DNA of 5,171 nucleotides from Dehalococcoidia bacterium (GCA_015661045.1 JACVQG010000122.1:526-5696); one strand, 5' to 3'; counted from the stretch's first letter, positions 1 through 5,171 are shown. Notes: generated by a model not told the origin, from the sequence alone. Translations and numbers: made by a program.

Positions 1-902
1 GCTCGTTCCAATAAACGGCTGTGCAGATAGAAAACATCACCGGGATAGGCCTCGCGTCCGGCAGGACGCCGCAGAAGCAGTGAAAGCTGCCGGTATGCCC
101 AGGCATGTTTCGAAAGGTCGTCATATATAACCAGTGCATCCTTGCCCTGCTCCATGAACTCCTCGCCCATGGCGCAACCAGAATAGGGCGCCAGGTATTG
201 GAGAGGAGCCGGGTCAGCGGCATTGGCAGCTACAATTATGGTGTGTTCCATTGCCCCATTAGACGCCAGGATAGCTACAGCCTGGGCCACTTTAGATGCT
301 TTTTGGCCTACGGCAACGTAAATACAAGTCAGGTTCTGGCCCTTCTGATTGATAATTGTGTCCAGGGCAATGGCCGTCTTACCGGTGGAACGGTCTCCAA
401 TGATAAGTTCCCGTTGGCCCCGTCCGATTGGAATCATAGCATCTATTGCTTTTATACCTGTTTGTACTGGTGTATCCACAGACTTCCGGATAACCACATT
501 AGGAGCTATCCGTTCTACAGGGCGTGTTTTGGAGGTCTTAATCGGCCCCTTGCCATCGATAGGTTGTCCCAAAGGGTTAACCACACGGCCTATAAGCGCT
601 TCCCCTACCGGAACCTCTACTATGCGCCCGGTAGTGCGTACCTCATCGCCCTCTTTAATGGAGGCATATTCGCCCAGAATGGCGGCCCCTACAGTATCCT
701 CTTCCAGGTTAAGAGCGATACCCATAATGCCGTTAGCGAACTCTAGCAGCTCATTATATCTGGCGCCAGATAAGCCATGTATACGGGCAATCCCATCTCC
801 GACCTCTACCACCGTTCCCACATCTACCATGGTTACTGTTGCGCCAAACTGCTCTATCTGTTGTTTTATTATTGAGGCTATTTCCTGCCCGCGACTTGTC
901 AT
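1..902 (-). CDS. atpA: ATP synthase F1 subunit alpha, N-terminal 300 codons (runs off left edge)
   Basis: This is the non-catalytic nucleotide-binding subunit of the F1 head, which alternates with beta in the alpha3beta3 hexamer on the cytoplasmic side. Reading the minus strand from the ATG at 902-900 gives an uninterrupted frame to the window edge, starting [20 protein letters not shown]. The N-terminal beta-barrel covers about residues 25-95. The P-loop GDRSTGKT is at 169-176, with Ser172 where Gln is usual. The Walker B strand ALVIYDD is at 256-262, followed by SKHAWAYRQ (264-272). The [12 protein letters not shown] motif (279-290) has Ala where RRPPGRE is usual. About 300 of roughly 500 family residues are present; the arginine finger and C-terminal helices lie outside. 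The start is fixed by a strong Shine-Dalgarno sequence, GGAGGTGA at 919-912, nine bases upstream. It is separated from atpH by an unusual 250-bp gap. The identification is secure; the two substitutions are described only from memory of the family consensus. Confidence 0.98.
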   Translation of the reverse strand, partial: MTSRGQEIASIIKQQIEQFGATVTMVDVGTVVEVGDGIARIHGLSGARYNELLEFANGIMGIALNLEEDTVGAAILGEYASIKEGDEVRTTGRIVEVPVGEALIGRVVNPLGQPIDGKGPIKTSKTRPVERIAPNVVIRKSVDTPVQTGIKAIDAMIPIGRGQRELIIGDRSTGKTAIALDTIINQKGQNLTCIYVAVGQKASKVAQAVAILASNGAMEHTIIVAANAADPAPLQYLAPYSGCAMGEEFMEQGKDALVIYDDLSKHAWAYRQLSLLLRRPAGREAYPGDVFYLHSRLLER

Positions 903-911
903 ATCTTGACC

Positions 912-939
912 TCACCTCCTCCGCTCCGATATATCGGAG
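912..939 (-). promoter_or_regulatory. atpA ribosome binding site abutted by a 16-bp perfect palindrome
   Basis: On the minus strand GGAGGTGA (919-912) precedes the atpA ATG by nine bases and is an excellent Shine-Dalgarno match within a longer purine run (GGAGGAGGTGAGG). One base upstream of that run sits CTCCGATATATCGGAG (939-924), a perfect 16-bp inverted repeat that could form a hairpin in mRNA or act as a dimer binding site in DNA. Its CTCC arm is also complementary to the GGAG units of the ribosome binding site, so alternative pairing could mask translation start. The sequence is seen directly; a control role is inference. Confidence 0.6.
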
Positions 940-987
940 ACGGCGTCCAACGAGTCCCTTTAAAACTGGACTTTGCCGGACTTGAAC

Positions 988-1010
988 CCCATCTCCATCA
1001 AGGAGACGGG
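988..1010 (-). repeat. Nine-pair hairpin in the atpA leader
   Basis: On the minus strand CCCGTCTCC (1010-1002), loop TTGAT (1001-997) and GGAGATGGG (996-988) form a nine-pair stem with a single G-U wobble. The eight-base left-arm core CCGTCTCC recurs at 943-936, next to the atpA start-site palindrome, so the right arm GGAGATGG has two possible partners. There is no T tract after the stem, so it is not an intrinsic terminator. Confidence 0.55.
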
Positions 1011-1052
1011 AAAGAAAGAGACCGGGCCTGTATATCGGCCAGACCTCCAACC

Positions 1053-1068
1053 CCCCGGTGTACCGGGG
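1053..1068 (-). repeat. GC-rich stem-loop in the atpH-atpA gap
   Basis: CCCCGG (1053-1058), a four-base loop (1059-1062) and CCGGGG (1063-1068) make a perfect six-pair GC stem, which the loop-closing T-A could extend. On the minus strand it is followed by GGTTGG rather than T residues, so it is more likely an mRNA stability or structural element than a terminator. No function can be read from sequence alone. Confidence 0.45.
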
Positions 1069-1152
1069 TGGAAAACACTTTATTTAATGCCTTCCAGCTA
1101 TATTCACTAAGTATGGAATAGGATTAAAAAACCGGTATCCGCTACCATAATG

Positions 1153-1686
1153 CTATCTGGCCAATAAACCACGATGGAGGTTCTCCAGCCGGGCTTTCAA
1201 ACTACCGTCAATAACCCGGTCTCCGATTTTAACCACCATACCTCCGATCAAGACCGGGTCCACCTTAGCTTTTACAGTTACTTTCTTGCCTAAAGCCTGG
1301 CCTAACTCCAGGGATAATCTCTGCTGGTTAGCTTCGTCCAGAGGAACGGCGGTAACCACCTCAGCGTGTTCGATACCATAATGGGCATCAACCAACCGTT
1401 CATACTCAACTACAATATCGCCAGCTATCCCCAACCGGCCTCGCGCCATGAGAAGTCCGGCTAGATTAAGCACCAGTGGATTTACATCCTTCTTGAGCAG
1501 GTTTTTCAGGACCGATAACTTGTTATCCAACCTGACCCGTGGGTTATCCCAGAAATGTTGGGTTTGCTCATCAGACAGGACCTGAGATAGATTTTTCAAA
1601 TCAATTCGCCACGTATCCAGAGTCTTTTGCGTTAAAGCAATCTGGAAAATCGCCTGGGCATGGCGCCGCGCTAATGCTTTAGCCAA
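1153..1686 (-). CDS. atpH: ATP synthase F1 subunit delta (OSCP-like)
   Basis: The delta subunit caps the F1 head and ties it to the b-subunit peripheral stalk. The 177-residue product has the normal length for the family. The N-terminal helical domain begins with ALARRHAQAIFQIA, the usual conserved opening, and continues to about residue 105. The C-terminal part carries the typical TAVPLDEANQQRL (112-124) and the conserved DPVLIGGMVVKIGDRVIDGS block (143-162), which precedes a final b-contacting segment. The start is TTG at 1686-1684. No ATG or GTG lies in frame between it and the atpF stop, and the family opening begins right there. A modest AAGGGA about eight bases upstream could serve as ribosome binding site. 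The gene follows atpF by 24 bases and precedes the 250-bp gap before atpA. Confidence 0.96.
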   Translation of the reverse strand: MAKALARRHAQAIFQIALTQKTLDTWRIDLKNLSQVLSDEQTQHFWDNPRVRLDNKLSVLKNLLKKDVNPLVLNLAGLLMARGRLGIAGDIVVEYERLVDAHYGIEHAEVVTAVPLDEANQQRLSLELGQALGKKVTVKAKVDPVLIGGMVVKIGDRVIDGSLKARLENLHRGLLAR

Positions 1687-1710
1687 ACTACTTTCCCTTA
1701 CCTGATTATC

Positions 1711-2274
1711 CTATCCCTTTAAAGTTTTAGCCTGGGATAAGACATCATCTATAAGTTTACGGTGAGAATCTTTATTTAGCGACTGGTTGATAACCTTTTC
1801 CGCAGCCTTGATAGCCAGGTCGGCAAACTCCCGACGTAGCGCATCCGTAGCATCCTCCATCTCTCGCTGGATTTCGGATCGCGCCTTAACTATCAGAGCC
1901 TCCGCTTCCTGCCTGGCTTCTTTCCGAGCTTCTTCTTTTAGCTTGTCGCCCATCTGCGAAGCCTGAGCTATCAAAGCCTGGCCCTCTTTGCGGGATGCCT
2001 CCAGTTGGGATCTAATCTGCTCTTCGGATTGAGCTGTCTGCAGCTTAATCTTTTCTGCCTGGTCCATGCTTTCTTTAATCTTCTCGGAGCGTTTGTCCAG
2101 CATCTTGAGAATGGGTTTATAGGCGAAAAGATAGAGCAAAACGAGCAGGATAATGAAATTAAGCAACTGAGCTACCAGGCTGGGTAAATTGATGCCTAGC
2201 TTGGCTACTCCGCTCTGCTCGGTTTCTGCCGCTAGAATGGTTTGAACCAGCGGGTGATAAACCCCTATTGACAT
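1711..2274 (-). CDS. atpF: ATP synthase Fo subunit b
   Basis: Subunit b forms the membrane-anchored peripheral stalk, normally as a dimer, holding F1 and subunit a in register. The 187-residue product has one membrane helix at about 32-52 (LLNFIILLVLLYLFAYKPI), ending in the common YKPILKMLDKR transition. A long, charged, heptad-like coiled coil follows at about 58-160, then a short C-terminal delta-binding region. About 27 residues precede the usual GINLPSLVAQ opening, making it somewhat longer than the common 155-170 residues. I find no in-frame ATG, GTG or TTG that would remove this extension, so the ATG at 2274-2272 is kept. That ATG lies five bases after the atpE stop with only a weak Shine-Dalgarno sequence, which suggests translational coupling with lower yield than AtpE, in keeping with the lower copy number of b. 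Confidence 0.96.
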   Translation of the reverse strand: MSIGVYHPLVQTILAAETEQSGVAKLGINLPSLVAQLLNFIILLVLLYLFAYKPILKMLDKRSEKIKESMDQAEKIKLQTAQSEEQIRSQLEASRKEGQALIAQASQMGDKLKEEARKEARQEAEALIVKARSEIQREMEDATDALRREFADLAIKAAEKVINQSLNKDSHRKLIDDVLSQAKTLKG

Positions 2275-2279
2275 CTTAG

Positions 2280-2609
<330 letters not shown>

Positions 2610-2647
2610 TTAGCTCTTTAAGTTAAATAGTTACTCGCCGAATGTTG

Positions 2648-2755
2648 CTATTCTTTACGGCCTAAGAATGCGCTTATTACGCCGGCCGCAACGACATAGA
2701 CCGCCACGATAACCGCTCCCAGTATCACCAGCACCAGTGCCGTGCCGAAATCCAT
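2648..2755 (-). CDS. Single-helix membrane microprotein inside the ATP synthase operon (35 aa)
   Basis: A short frame between atpB and atpE runs from ATG (2755-2753) to TAG (2650-2648) and encodes 35 residues. It begins MDFGTALVLVILGAVIVAV and ends SAFLGRKE. Residues 5-30 form one uninterrupted hydrophobic segment; the lone acidic residue at the N-terminus and the RK pair at the C-terminus suggest N-out, C-in topology. AAAGGAGGG lies six bases before the ATG, the strongest ribosome binding site of the Fo genes here, and the gene starts 17 bases past the atpB stop, so co-transcription is very likely. I do not recognise the family. Its shape resembles other tiny membrane-complex accessory proteins (the KdpF or CydX type, or the short helix of decarboxylase gamma subunits), but this is shape only. 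A role in Fo assembly, or as an extra Fo subunit, is inferred from position. Confidence 0.75.
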   Translation of the reverse strand: MDFGTALVLVILGAVIVAVYVVAAGVISAFLGRKE

Positions 2756-2771
2756 ATAAACCCTCCTTTAG

Positions 2772-3683
2772 CTAGTGCTCTTTATGTTCTTCCTCATGGC
2801 CGTGAGCCGCCACAGCCAGAACTGCAAATATCAGTGTTAACAAAGAGAAAATGAGCGCTTGTACTATGCCTACCAGCATCTCCAAACCGTAAACAGCAAT
2901 CGCAATACCCCATGACCACAGGAAAAATACTATAAGGAACAATATCTCGCCGGCAGTCATATTGCCAAAAAGCCTGAAGGTAAAGCTGACGATGCGCACT
3001 AACTCACTCACAAGTTCCAGTATGCCCACAAACATGTCGATGATACCCATGGGGTTACCGCGGAATAATCTCTTAACAGCGAAGAATTTACCCAAATAGC
3101 GGAAGAACCCTACTGTCGTCACACCCCAGTATTCCACAAAAGCGAAGGAAATTAAAGCCAGGGCCAGGGGAAAGTTAATATCGGTATTGGCAGCCCTTAA
3201 TAGTTCCTTTTTATGTTCACCTTCGAAAACGAGGATAGTTCCGAATCCCGGGAAGAGAGCGAGGTAGGCATTAAACAAAACAAAGAGGAAAATAGTAGCT
3301 ATCACAGCAAAGAAACGGCGGCCATTTTTCTTCCCGGCGAGACCTTCCACCAAATTTAGCAGCGCCTCAATGATAAACTCAAGAAAGTTCTGTAGCCCCC
3401 GCGGTACAAGTTTCATCTTCCGCGTGCCGATGACAAAAAGTATCAGGAGAACAACAATGGTTAGCCACGCCGCTATGATGGAATTAGTTATGGGGAAACC
3501 CGCTATGTGAAAAATGGGTTCTGTGGCGAGGCTGACATGGGGTTGGGTGACTCTTAAGAATTTGAAAGCTTCTACATCTACGAACTTTGAACCTATAGCC
3601 CCGTTGACAAAACTGATGACGGCTAATGCTAAAATTGTTATGCCCAGTCCAAGAAATATTGGTGAGCAGCCGCTTTTACGCAC
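2772..3683 (-). CDS. atpB: ATP synthase Fo subunit a
   Basis: Subunit a supplies the two half-channels and the stator arginine against which the c ring turns. The 303-residue product has an N-terminal membrane segment (about 8-29), a periplasmic stretch, and further helices at about 66-86, 125-149, 171-193, 214-257 and 262-292. The essential Arg237 lies in SFTFRLFGNMTAGEILF (233-249), and the conserved helix-5 Gln275 in GIVQALIFSLLTLIF (272-286). NTDINFPLALAL (166-177) is the usual helix-3 opening. The C-terminus ends HGHEEEHKEH (294-303), a His/Glu-rich tail. The start is GTG at 3683-3681, whose first G is the last base of the atpZ TAG stop, so translation is probably coupled; GAGGG lies about eleven bases upstream. 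The microprotein gene begins 17 bases downstream of the stop. Confidence 0.97.
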   Translation of the reverse strand: MRKSGCSPIFLGLGITILALAVISFVNGAIGSKFVDVEAFKFLRVTQPHVSLATEPIFHIAGFPITNSIIAAWLTIVVLLILFVIGTRKMKLVPRGLQNFLEFIIEALLNLVEGLAGKKNGRRFFAVIATIFLFVLFNAYLALFPGFGTILVFEGEHKKELLRAANTDINFPLALALISFAFVEYWGVTTVGFFRYLGKFFAVKRLFRGNPMGIIDMFVGILELVSELVRIVSFTFRLFGNMTAGEILFLIVFFLWSWGIAIAVYGLEMLVGIVQALIFSLLTLIFAVLAVAAHGHEEEHKEH

Positions 3684-3901
3684 TAAAGTTTTTTCCCTCT
3701 ATTCCCCATTCCTGGCCGTAACATCCTCCAGACACCATACATTGCTAATGCAAGCCCCAGGGTTGCACCAACCAGCGCCAGGATGGGTTTAGTGTGAAAT
3801 TTGCCGTCCAGCCAGAGACCCATAAAAGTCCCTGCCAGAATGGGGATGACGATGAACCACCCGACTCCGATGAGTTTGAACGCAATTTGCCTTCGGTTCA
3901 T
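3683..3901 (-). CDS. atpZ: AtpZ/AtpI-family ATP synthase accessory membrane protein
   Basis: This small 72-residue protein heads the ATP synthase operon. It has two predicted membrane helices, about 10-30 and 39-61, separated by the family signature MGLWLDGKFHTKP (27-39), that is G-x-W-L-D, a short polar turn and a Pro. This fits the AtpZ-type (F0F1-ATPase subunit, Ca2+/Mg2+ transporter) family better than the longer four-helix AtpI. Members have been linked to c-ring assembly and to magnesium or calcium supply, but the role in this organism is inference. The C-terminus is basic (NRGKKL). The ATG at 3901-3899 lies only about 19 bases from the -10 box, leaving a leader of roughly a dozen bases with AAGG near its 5' end, a poor ribosome binding site. 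The stop overlaps the atpB GTG by one base. Confidence 0.88.
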   Translation of the reverse strand: MNRRQIAFKLIGVGWFIVIPILAGTFMGLWLDGKFHTKPILALVGATLGLALAMYGVWRMLRPGMGNRGKKL

Positions 3902-3919
3902 GGCACATCAGCCTTGCGC

Positions 3920-3949
3920 ATTATATCACGCACCTTTTCAGCCGGTCAA
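3920..3949 (-). promoter_or_regulatory. Near-consensus sigma-70-type promoter of the ATP synthase operon
   Basis: On the minus strand TTGACC (3949-3944) and a perfect TATAAT (3925-3920) are separated by 18 bases. Transcription would start near 3914-3913, giving a very short leader of about 12 bases before the atpZ ATG. It is the only strong promoter seen between the upstream terminator and atpZ, so it probably drives the whole operon. Not experimentally supported. Confidence 0.8.
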
Positions 3950-3977
3950 TAGGTTTATAAAAAAACTCCAAACCTAT
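3949..3977 (-). repeat. Eight-base inverted repeat touching the operon -35 box
   Basis: ATAGGTTT (3949-3956) and AAACCTAT (3970-3977) are perfect inverted repeats with a 13-base, A/T-rich spacer. The right edge of the minus-strand arrangement overlaps the first base of the -35 hexamer. This could be a regulator site immediately upstream of the promoter. Read as RNA it is a weak stem with T residues in the loop rather than after it, so it is not a convincing terminator. Confidence 0.4.
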
Positions 3978-3982
3978 AATTT

Positions 3983-4020
3983 CCCTCTCCCTTGACGGGA
4001 GAGGCGTAGGTGAGGGTGAG
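3983..4020. repeat. Dispersed-repeat-like hairpin (CCTCTCCC / GGGAGAGG)
   Basis: CCTCTCCC (3984-3991), loop TTGAC and GGGAGAGG (3997-4004) form a perfect eight-pair stem, followed by CGTAGGTGAGGGTGAG. This closely matches a palindromic intergenic element that I recall from many bacterial genomes (CCCTCTCCC-TTGA-GGGAGAGGG followed by a TGAGGGTGA tail). It sits in the typical place, between two transcription units. The assignment as a multicopy element is from memory; only one copy is visible here. Confidence 0.6.
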
Positions 4021-4047
4021 TTTCTAAATCTACATCCGTGCCTGTGC

Positions 4048-4083
4048 AAAAAAACTCCAGGCCCTGTAGAGCCGGGAGTTTTT
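4048..4083 (-). terminator. Strong intrinsic terminator of the zinc-ribbon gene unit (bidirectional in form)
   Basis: On the minus strand AAAAACTCC (4083-4075) pairs with GGAGTTTTT (4058-4050). After one mismatch a further five to six pairs (GGCTC with GGGCC, one G-U) close a small loop. The transcript then runs into T residues (seven in all to 4048). It lies 33 bases past the stop of the zinc-ribbon gene. On the plus strand the same stem is followed by five T, but no plus-strand gene feeds into it. It separates this unit from the ATP synthase operon. Confidence 0.85.
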
Positions 4084-4116
4084 AGCTTTAATTATCTAAT
4101 TTGTAATTTCTATTGC

Positions 4117-4443
4117 TCACTTCTTGAGGAAAAGGCTATTGAAATCGCCGTCAAAATCCTTGAAGAATTGATGTATATCCAACAGGTCGTCACCACCTAT
4201 AACCGCCGTATTAATGAATTTATCTCTCTCCGATGGTAAAAGGTCAGTGACTACCTGATAGGCATTCGATTCCTTAATTACCACAGCCATCATCCCGCGA
4301 CTGCCACACGAAACACAGTGCACATTAAGGAACCATAAATCGTCTCTGTGTCCCAGAACCTGCAATTCCTGTAATTTATAATGCTTCCCACATAGGGCGC
4401 ATTTCAGGGTAGATAACAATCTTTTCATATGGAGCTCGTCCAT
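4117..4443 (-). CDS. Small zinc-ribbon protein of unknown function
   Basis: This 108-residue protein has two CxxC knuckles, C15-ALC18-GK and C43-VSC46-GSRG, spaced by 24 residues, a typical four-cysteine zinc ribbon. The second half (47-108) is without cysteine and rich in acidic and aromatic residues, with GGDDLLDIHQFFKDFDGDF at 83-101. It may bind a partner or nucleic acid; I do not recognise a named family and assign no function. The ATG at 4443 has AAAGGG about ten bases upstream; Met6 (4428) is a possible alternative that would begin just before the ribbon. It follows the DUF151 gene by 67 bases with no clear promoter between them, so the two are probably co-transcribed, and it ends at a strong terminator. 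It is separated from the ATP synthase operon by that terminator and a fresh promoter. Confidence 0.85.
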   Translation of the reverse strand: MDELHMKRLLSTLKCALCGKHYKLQELQVLGHRDDLWFLNVHCVSCGSRGMMAVVIKESNAYQVVTDLLPSERDKFINTAVIGGDDLLDIHQFFKDFDGDFNSLFLKK

Positions 4444-4510
4444 AATCTTCGCCCTTTCTTAACCAGCGAAGCATCCAAAAATCCAGAGAGGTTTAGAAAC
4501 AGTCTTAAAT

Positions 4511-5071
4511 TTAGGAACCCTCTTCTCGTTTGCCTTTTTCCAGGTCTTCCAGATTTAAACTCTGGATAAAGTCCTTAAAGGCGGAAAGCCTTTTTAATTC
4601 ATCTTCATTTACTGGTTTGGAACTATCTTCAACAAGTTTCTGAGCTTGAGGTATAGCTTTGCCAGTCTCTTTATCCAGCAATATACCGGCCTTCTCCATG
4701 ACTGATTCGTCTACATAGATCGGGGCTGATACCCGCACTGCCAGAGCTAAGGCATCGCTGGGCCGGGAGTCTATTTCCAGTATCTTACCGTTAATCCGGA
4801 TGTGTATTTTGGCATAGAAAGTATCGTCCTTTAAGTCGCACACAACTACGTTATCTACTGCCGCCCCCAGCGTATCGATAATAGAACGGAGCAAATCATG
4901 CGTTAAGGGCCGGGGGACAGATACATCCTGTAGTTTGACGGCTATGGCATCGGCTTCTGACGGTCCAATCCATATAGGCAGATACCGCTCGAAGGATTTC
5001 TCCTTGAGAATAACCACCCGTTGATAATTCATTACGCTAACTCTTATGCTATCAATTGTCATCTCAATCAA
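4511..5071 (-). CDS. Bifunctional nuclease (BFN/DUF151) domain protein
   Basis: The N-terminal two-thirds is a standard BFN/DUF151 domain. Numbered from the start chosen here, these family landmarks appear in order: SVMNYQRVVILKEK (12-25), RYLPIWIGPSEADAIA (29-44), PRPLTHDLL (53-61), FYAKIHI (85-91) and SRPSDALALAVR (102-113). A charged tail of about 45 residues follows, without the UvrB/C-type motif some members carry. A plant relative was reported to have DNase and RNase activity, but the bacterial role is unsettled. For the start, AGGAGG (5084-5079) lies seven bases before TTG at 5071 and only one base before ATG at 5077, so TTG (186 residues, opening IEMTIDSIRVS) fits best. ATG 5077 (188 residues) and ATG 5062 are alternatives, and the open frame reaches TTG 5089. 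It is the first gene after the promoter at 5108-5136. Confidence 0.93.
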   Translation of the reverse strand: MIEMTIDSIRVSVMNYQRVVILKEKSFERYLPIWIGPSEADAIAVKLQDVSVPRPLTHDLLRSIIDTLGAAVDNVVVCDLKDDTFYAKIHIRINGKILEIDSRPSDALALAVRVSAPIYVDESVMEKAGILLDKETGKAIPQAQKLVEDSSKPVNEDELKRLSAFKDFIQSLNLEDLEKGKREEGS

Positions 5072-5107
5072 AGACATGCCTCCTGACAACCCTGGGAAAC
5101 AGTTTTG

Positions 5108-5136
5108 ATTTTACGCTTAGTTACAGTTCGTGTCAA
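5108..5136 (-). promoter_or_regulatory. Consensus-like promoter of the DUF151/zinc-ribbon unit
   Basis: On the minus strand a perfect TTGACA (5136-5131) is followed after 17 bases by TAAAAT (5113-5108). The predicted start is near 5101, giving a leader of about 30 bases that contains AGGAGG before the start codon. The remaining bases to the window end (5137-5171) show no feature I can support. Confidence 0.8.
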
Positions 5137-5171
5137 TTCTCATTGCCCACATTCGTACGTGCCTTAAGCTG

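Larger units (their letters stand above)
903..1152 (-). other. Structured 250-bp atpH-atpA intergenic leader, no gene
   Basis: No credible protein is encoded here: the overlapping open frames lack family features or run into atpA. Read as mRNA (minus strand), the stretch begins after the atpH stop with a weak GGTA/TACC stem followed by six T (1131-1126). It then holds hairpin CCCCGG/CCGGGG with a four-base loop (1068-1053), a short GGCC/GGCC stem (1040-1025), a nine-pair stem with one G-U (1010-988), a possible GTCC/GGAC stem (974-947 area), and finally the palindrome next to the atpA ribosome binding site. Most bacterial atpH-atpA junctions are only a few to a few tens of bases long, so the length and the number of hairpins are unusual. 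I see no convincing internal promoter. Confidence 0.6.

Noticed and set aside
105..909. Two long plus-strand open frames opposite atpA
   Set aside because: They are antisense to a clear alpha-subunit frame with P-loop and Walker B motifs; their products have no family character.
960..1000. tRNA-like T-arm GGTTCAAGTCC on the minus strand (987-977)
   Set aside because: The bases flanking the TTCAAGT loop allow only two pairs of the required five, and no acceptor or anticodon arms can be found around it.
754..1050. 98-residue minus-strand open frame covering the atpA start and leader
   Set aside because: It overlaps the well-supported atpA start in another frame, is rich in Arg, Gly and Trp without any recognisable motif, and contains the leader hairpins.
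1053..1068. Intrinsic terminator before atpA
   Set aside because: The GC stem is followed by GGTTGG on the minus strand and by GGAAAA on the plus strand, so no T tract is present in either direction.
3514..3995. Plus-strand open frames opposite atpB and atpZ
   Set aside because: They are antisense to clear membrane-subunit genes, with no ribosome binding sites or motifs.

Overview
All supported genes lie on the minus strand. The window holds most of an F-type ATP synthase operon and, upstream of it, a separate two-gene unit. In transcription order (from high to low coordinates) the genes are: a bifunctional-nuclease-domain (DUF151) protein, a small zinc-ribbon protein, a strong terminator, a dispersed-repeat hairpin, a near-consensus promoter, then atpZ/atpI-like, atpB (a), an unlisted 35-codon membrane microprotein, atpE (c), atpF (b), atpH (delta) and the first 300 codons of atpA (alpha), which runs off the left edge. 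The genes expected next (atpG, atpD, atpC) would lie beyond position 1.

The Z-B-E-F-H-A order is the common bacterial one and does not identify the host. The style of the AtpA, AtpE and DUF151 sequences, together with the moderate GC content, suggests a Chloroflexota bacterium, probably Dehalococcoidia-like. That is inference from remembered family resemblance, not a search result. Start codons are mixed: TTG for atpH and probably for the DUF151 gene, GTG for atpB, ATG for the rest.

Region by region: 1-902 is atpA. 903-1152 is an unusually long (250 bp) non-coding gap inside the operon; read as mRNA it carries several hairpins, the last a 16-bp perfect palindrome abutting the atpA Shine-Dalgarno sequence. 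1153-2588 holds tightly packed atpH, atpF and atpE. 2648-2755 holds the microprotein, which has the best ribosome binding site in its neighbourhood. 2772-3901 holds atpB and atpZ, joined by a one-base stop/start overlap. 3902-4116 is the control region: promoter, an inverted repeat touching the -35 box, a dispersed-repeat hairpin and the terminator of the upstream unit. 4117-5071 holds the zinc-ribbon and DUF151 genes, served by a TTGACA-17-TAAAAT promoter at 5108-5136.

Functionally, AtpZ probably aids assembly or ion supply. AtpB, AtpE and AtpF form the membrane Fo motor, AtpH is the peripheral stalk cap, and AtpA is the non-catalytic nucleotide-binding subunit of F1. The c subunit lacks the usual sodium ligands, so proton coupling is predicted. 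The most interesting items are the single-helix microprotein between atpB and atpE and the structured atpA leader.
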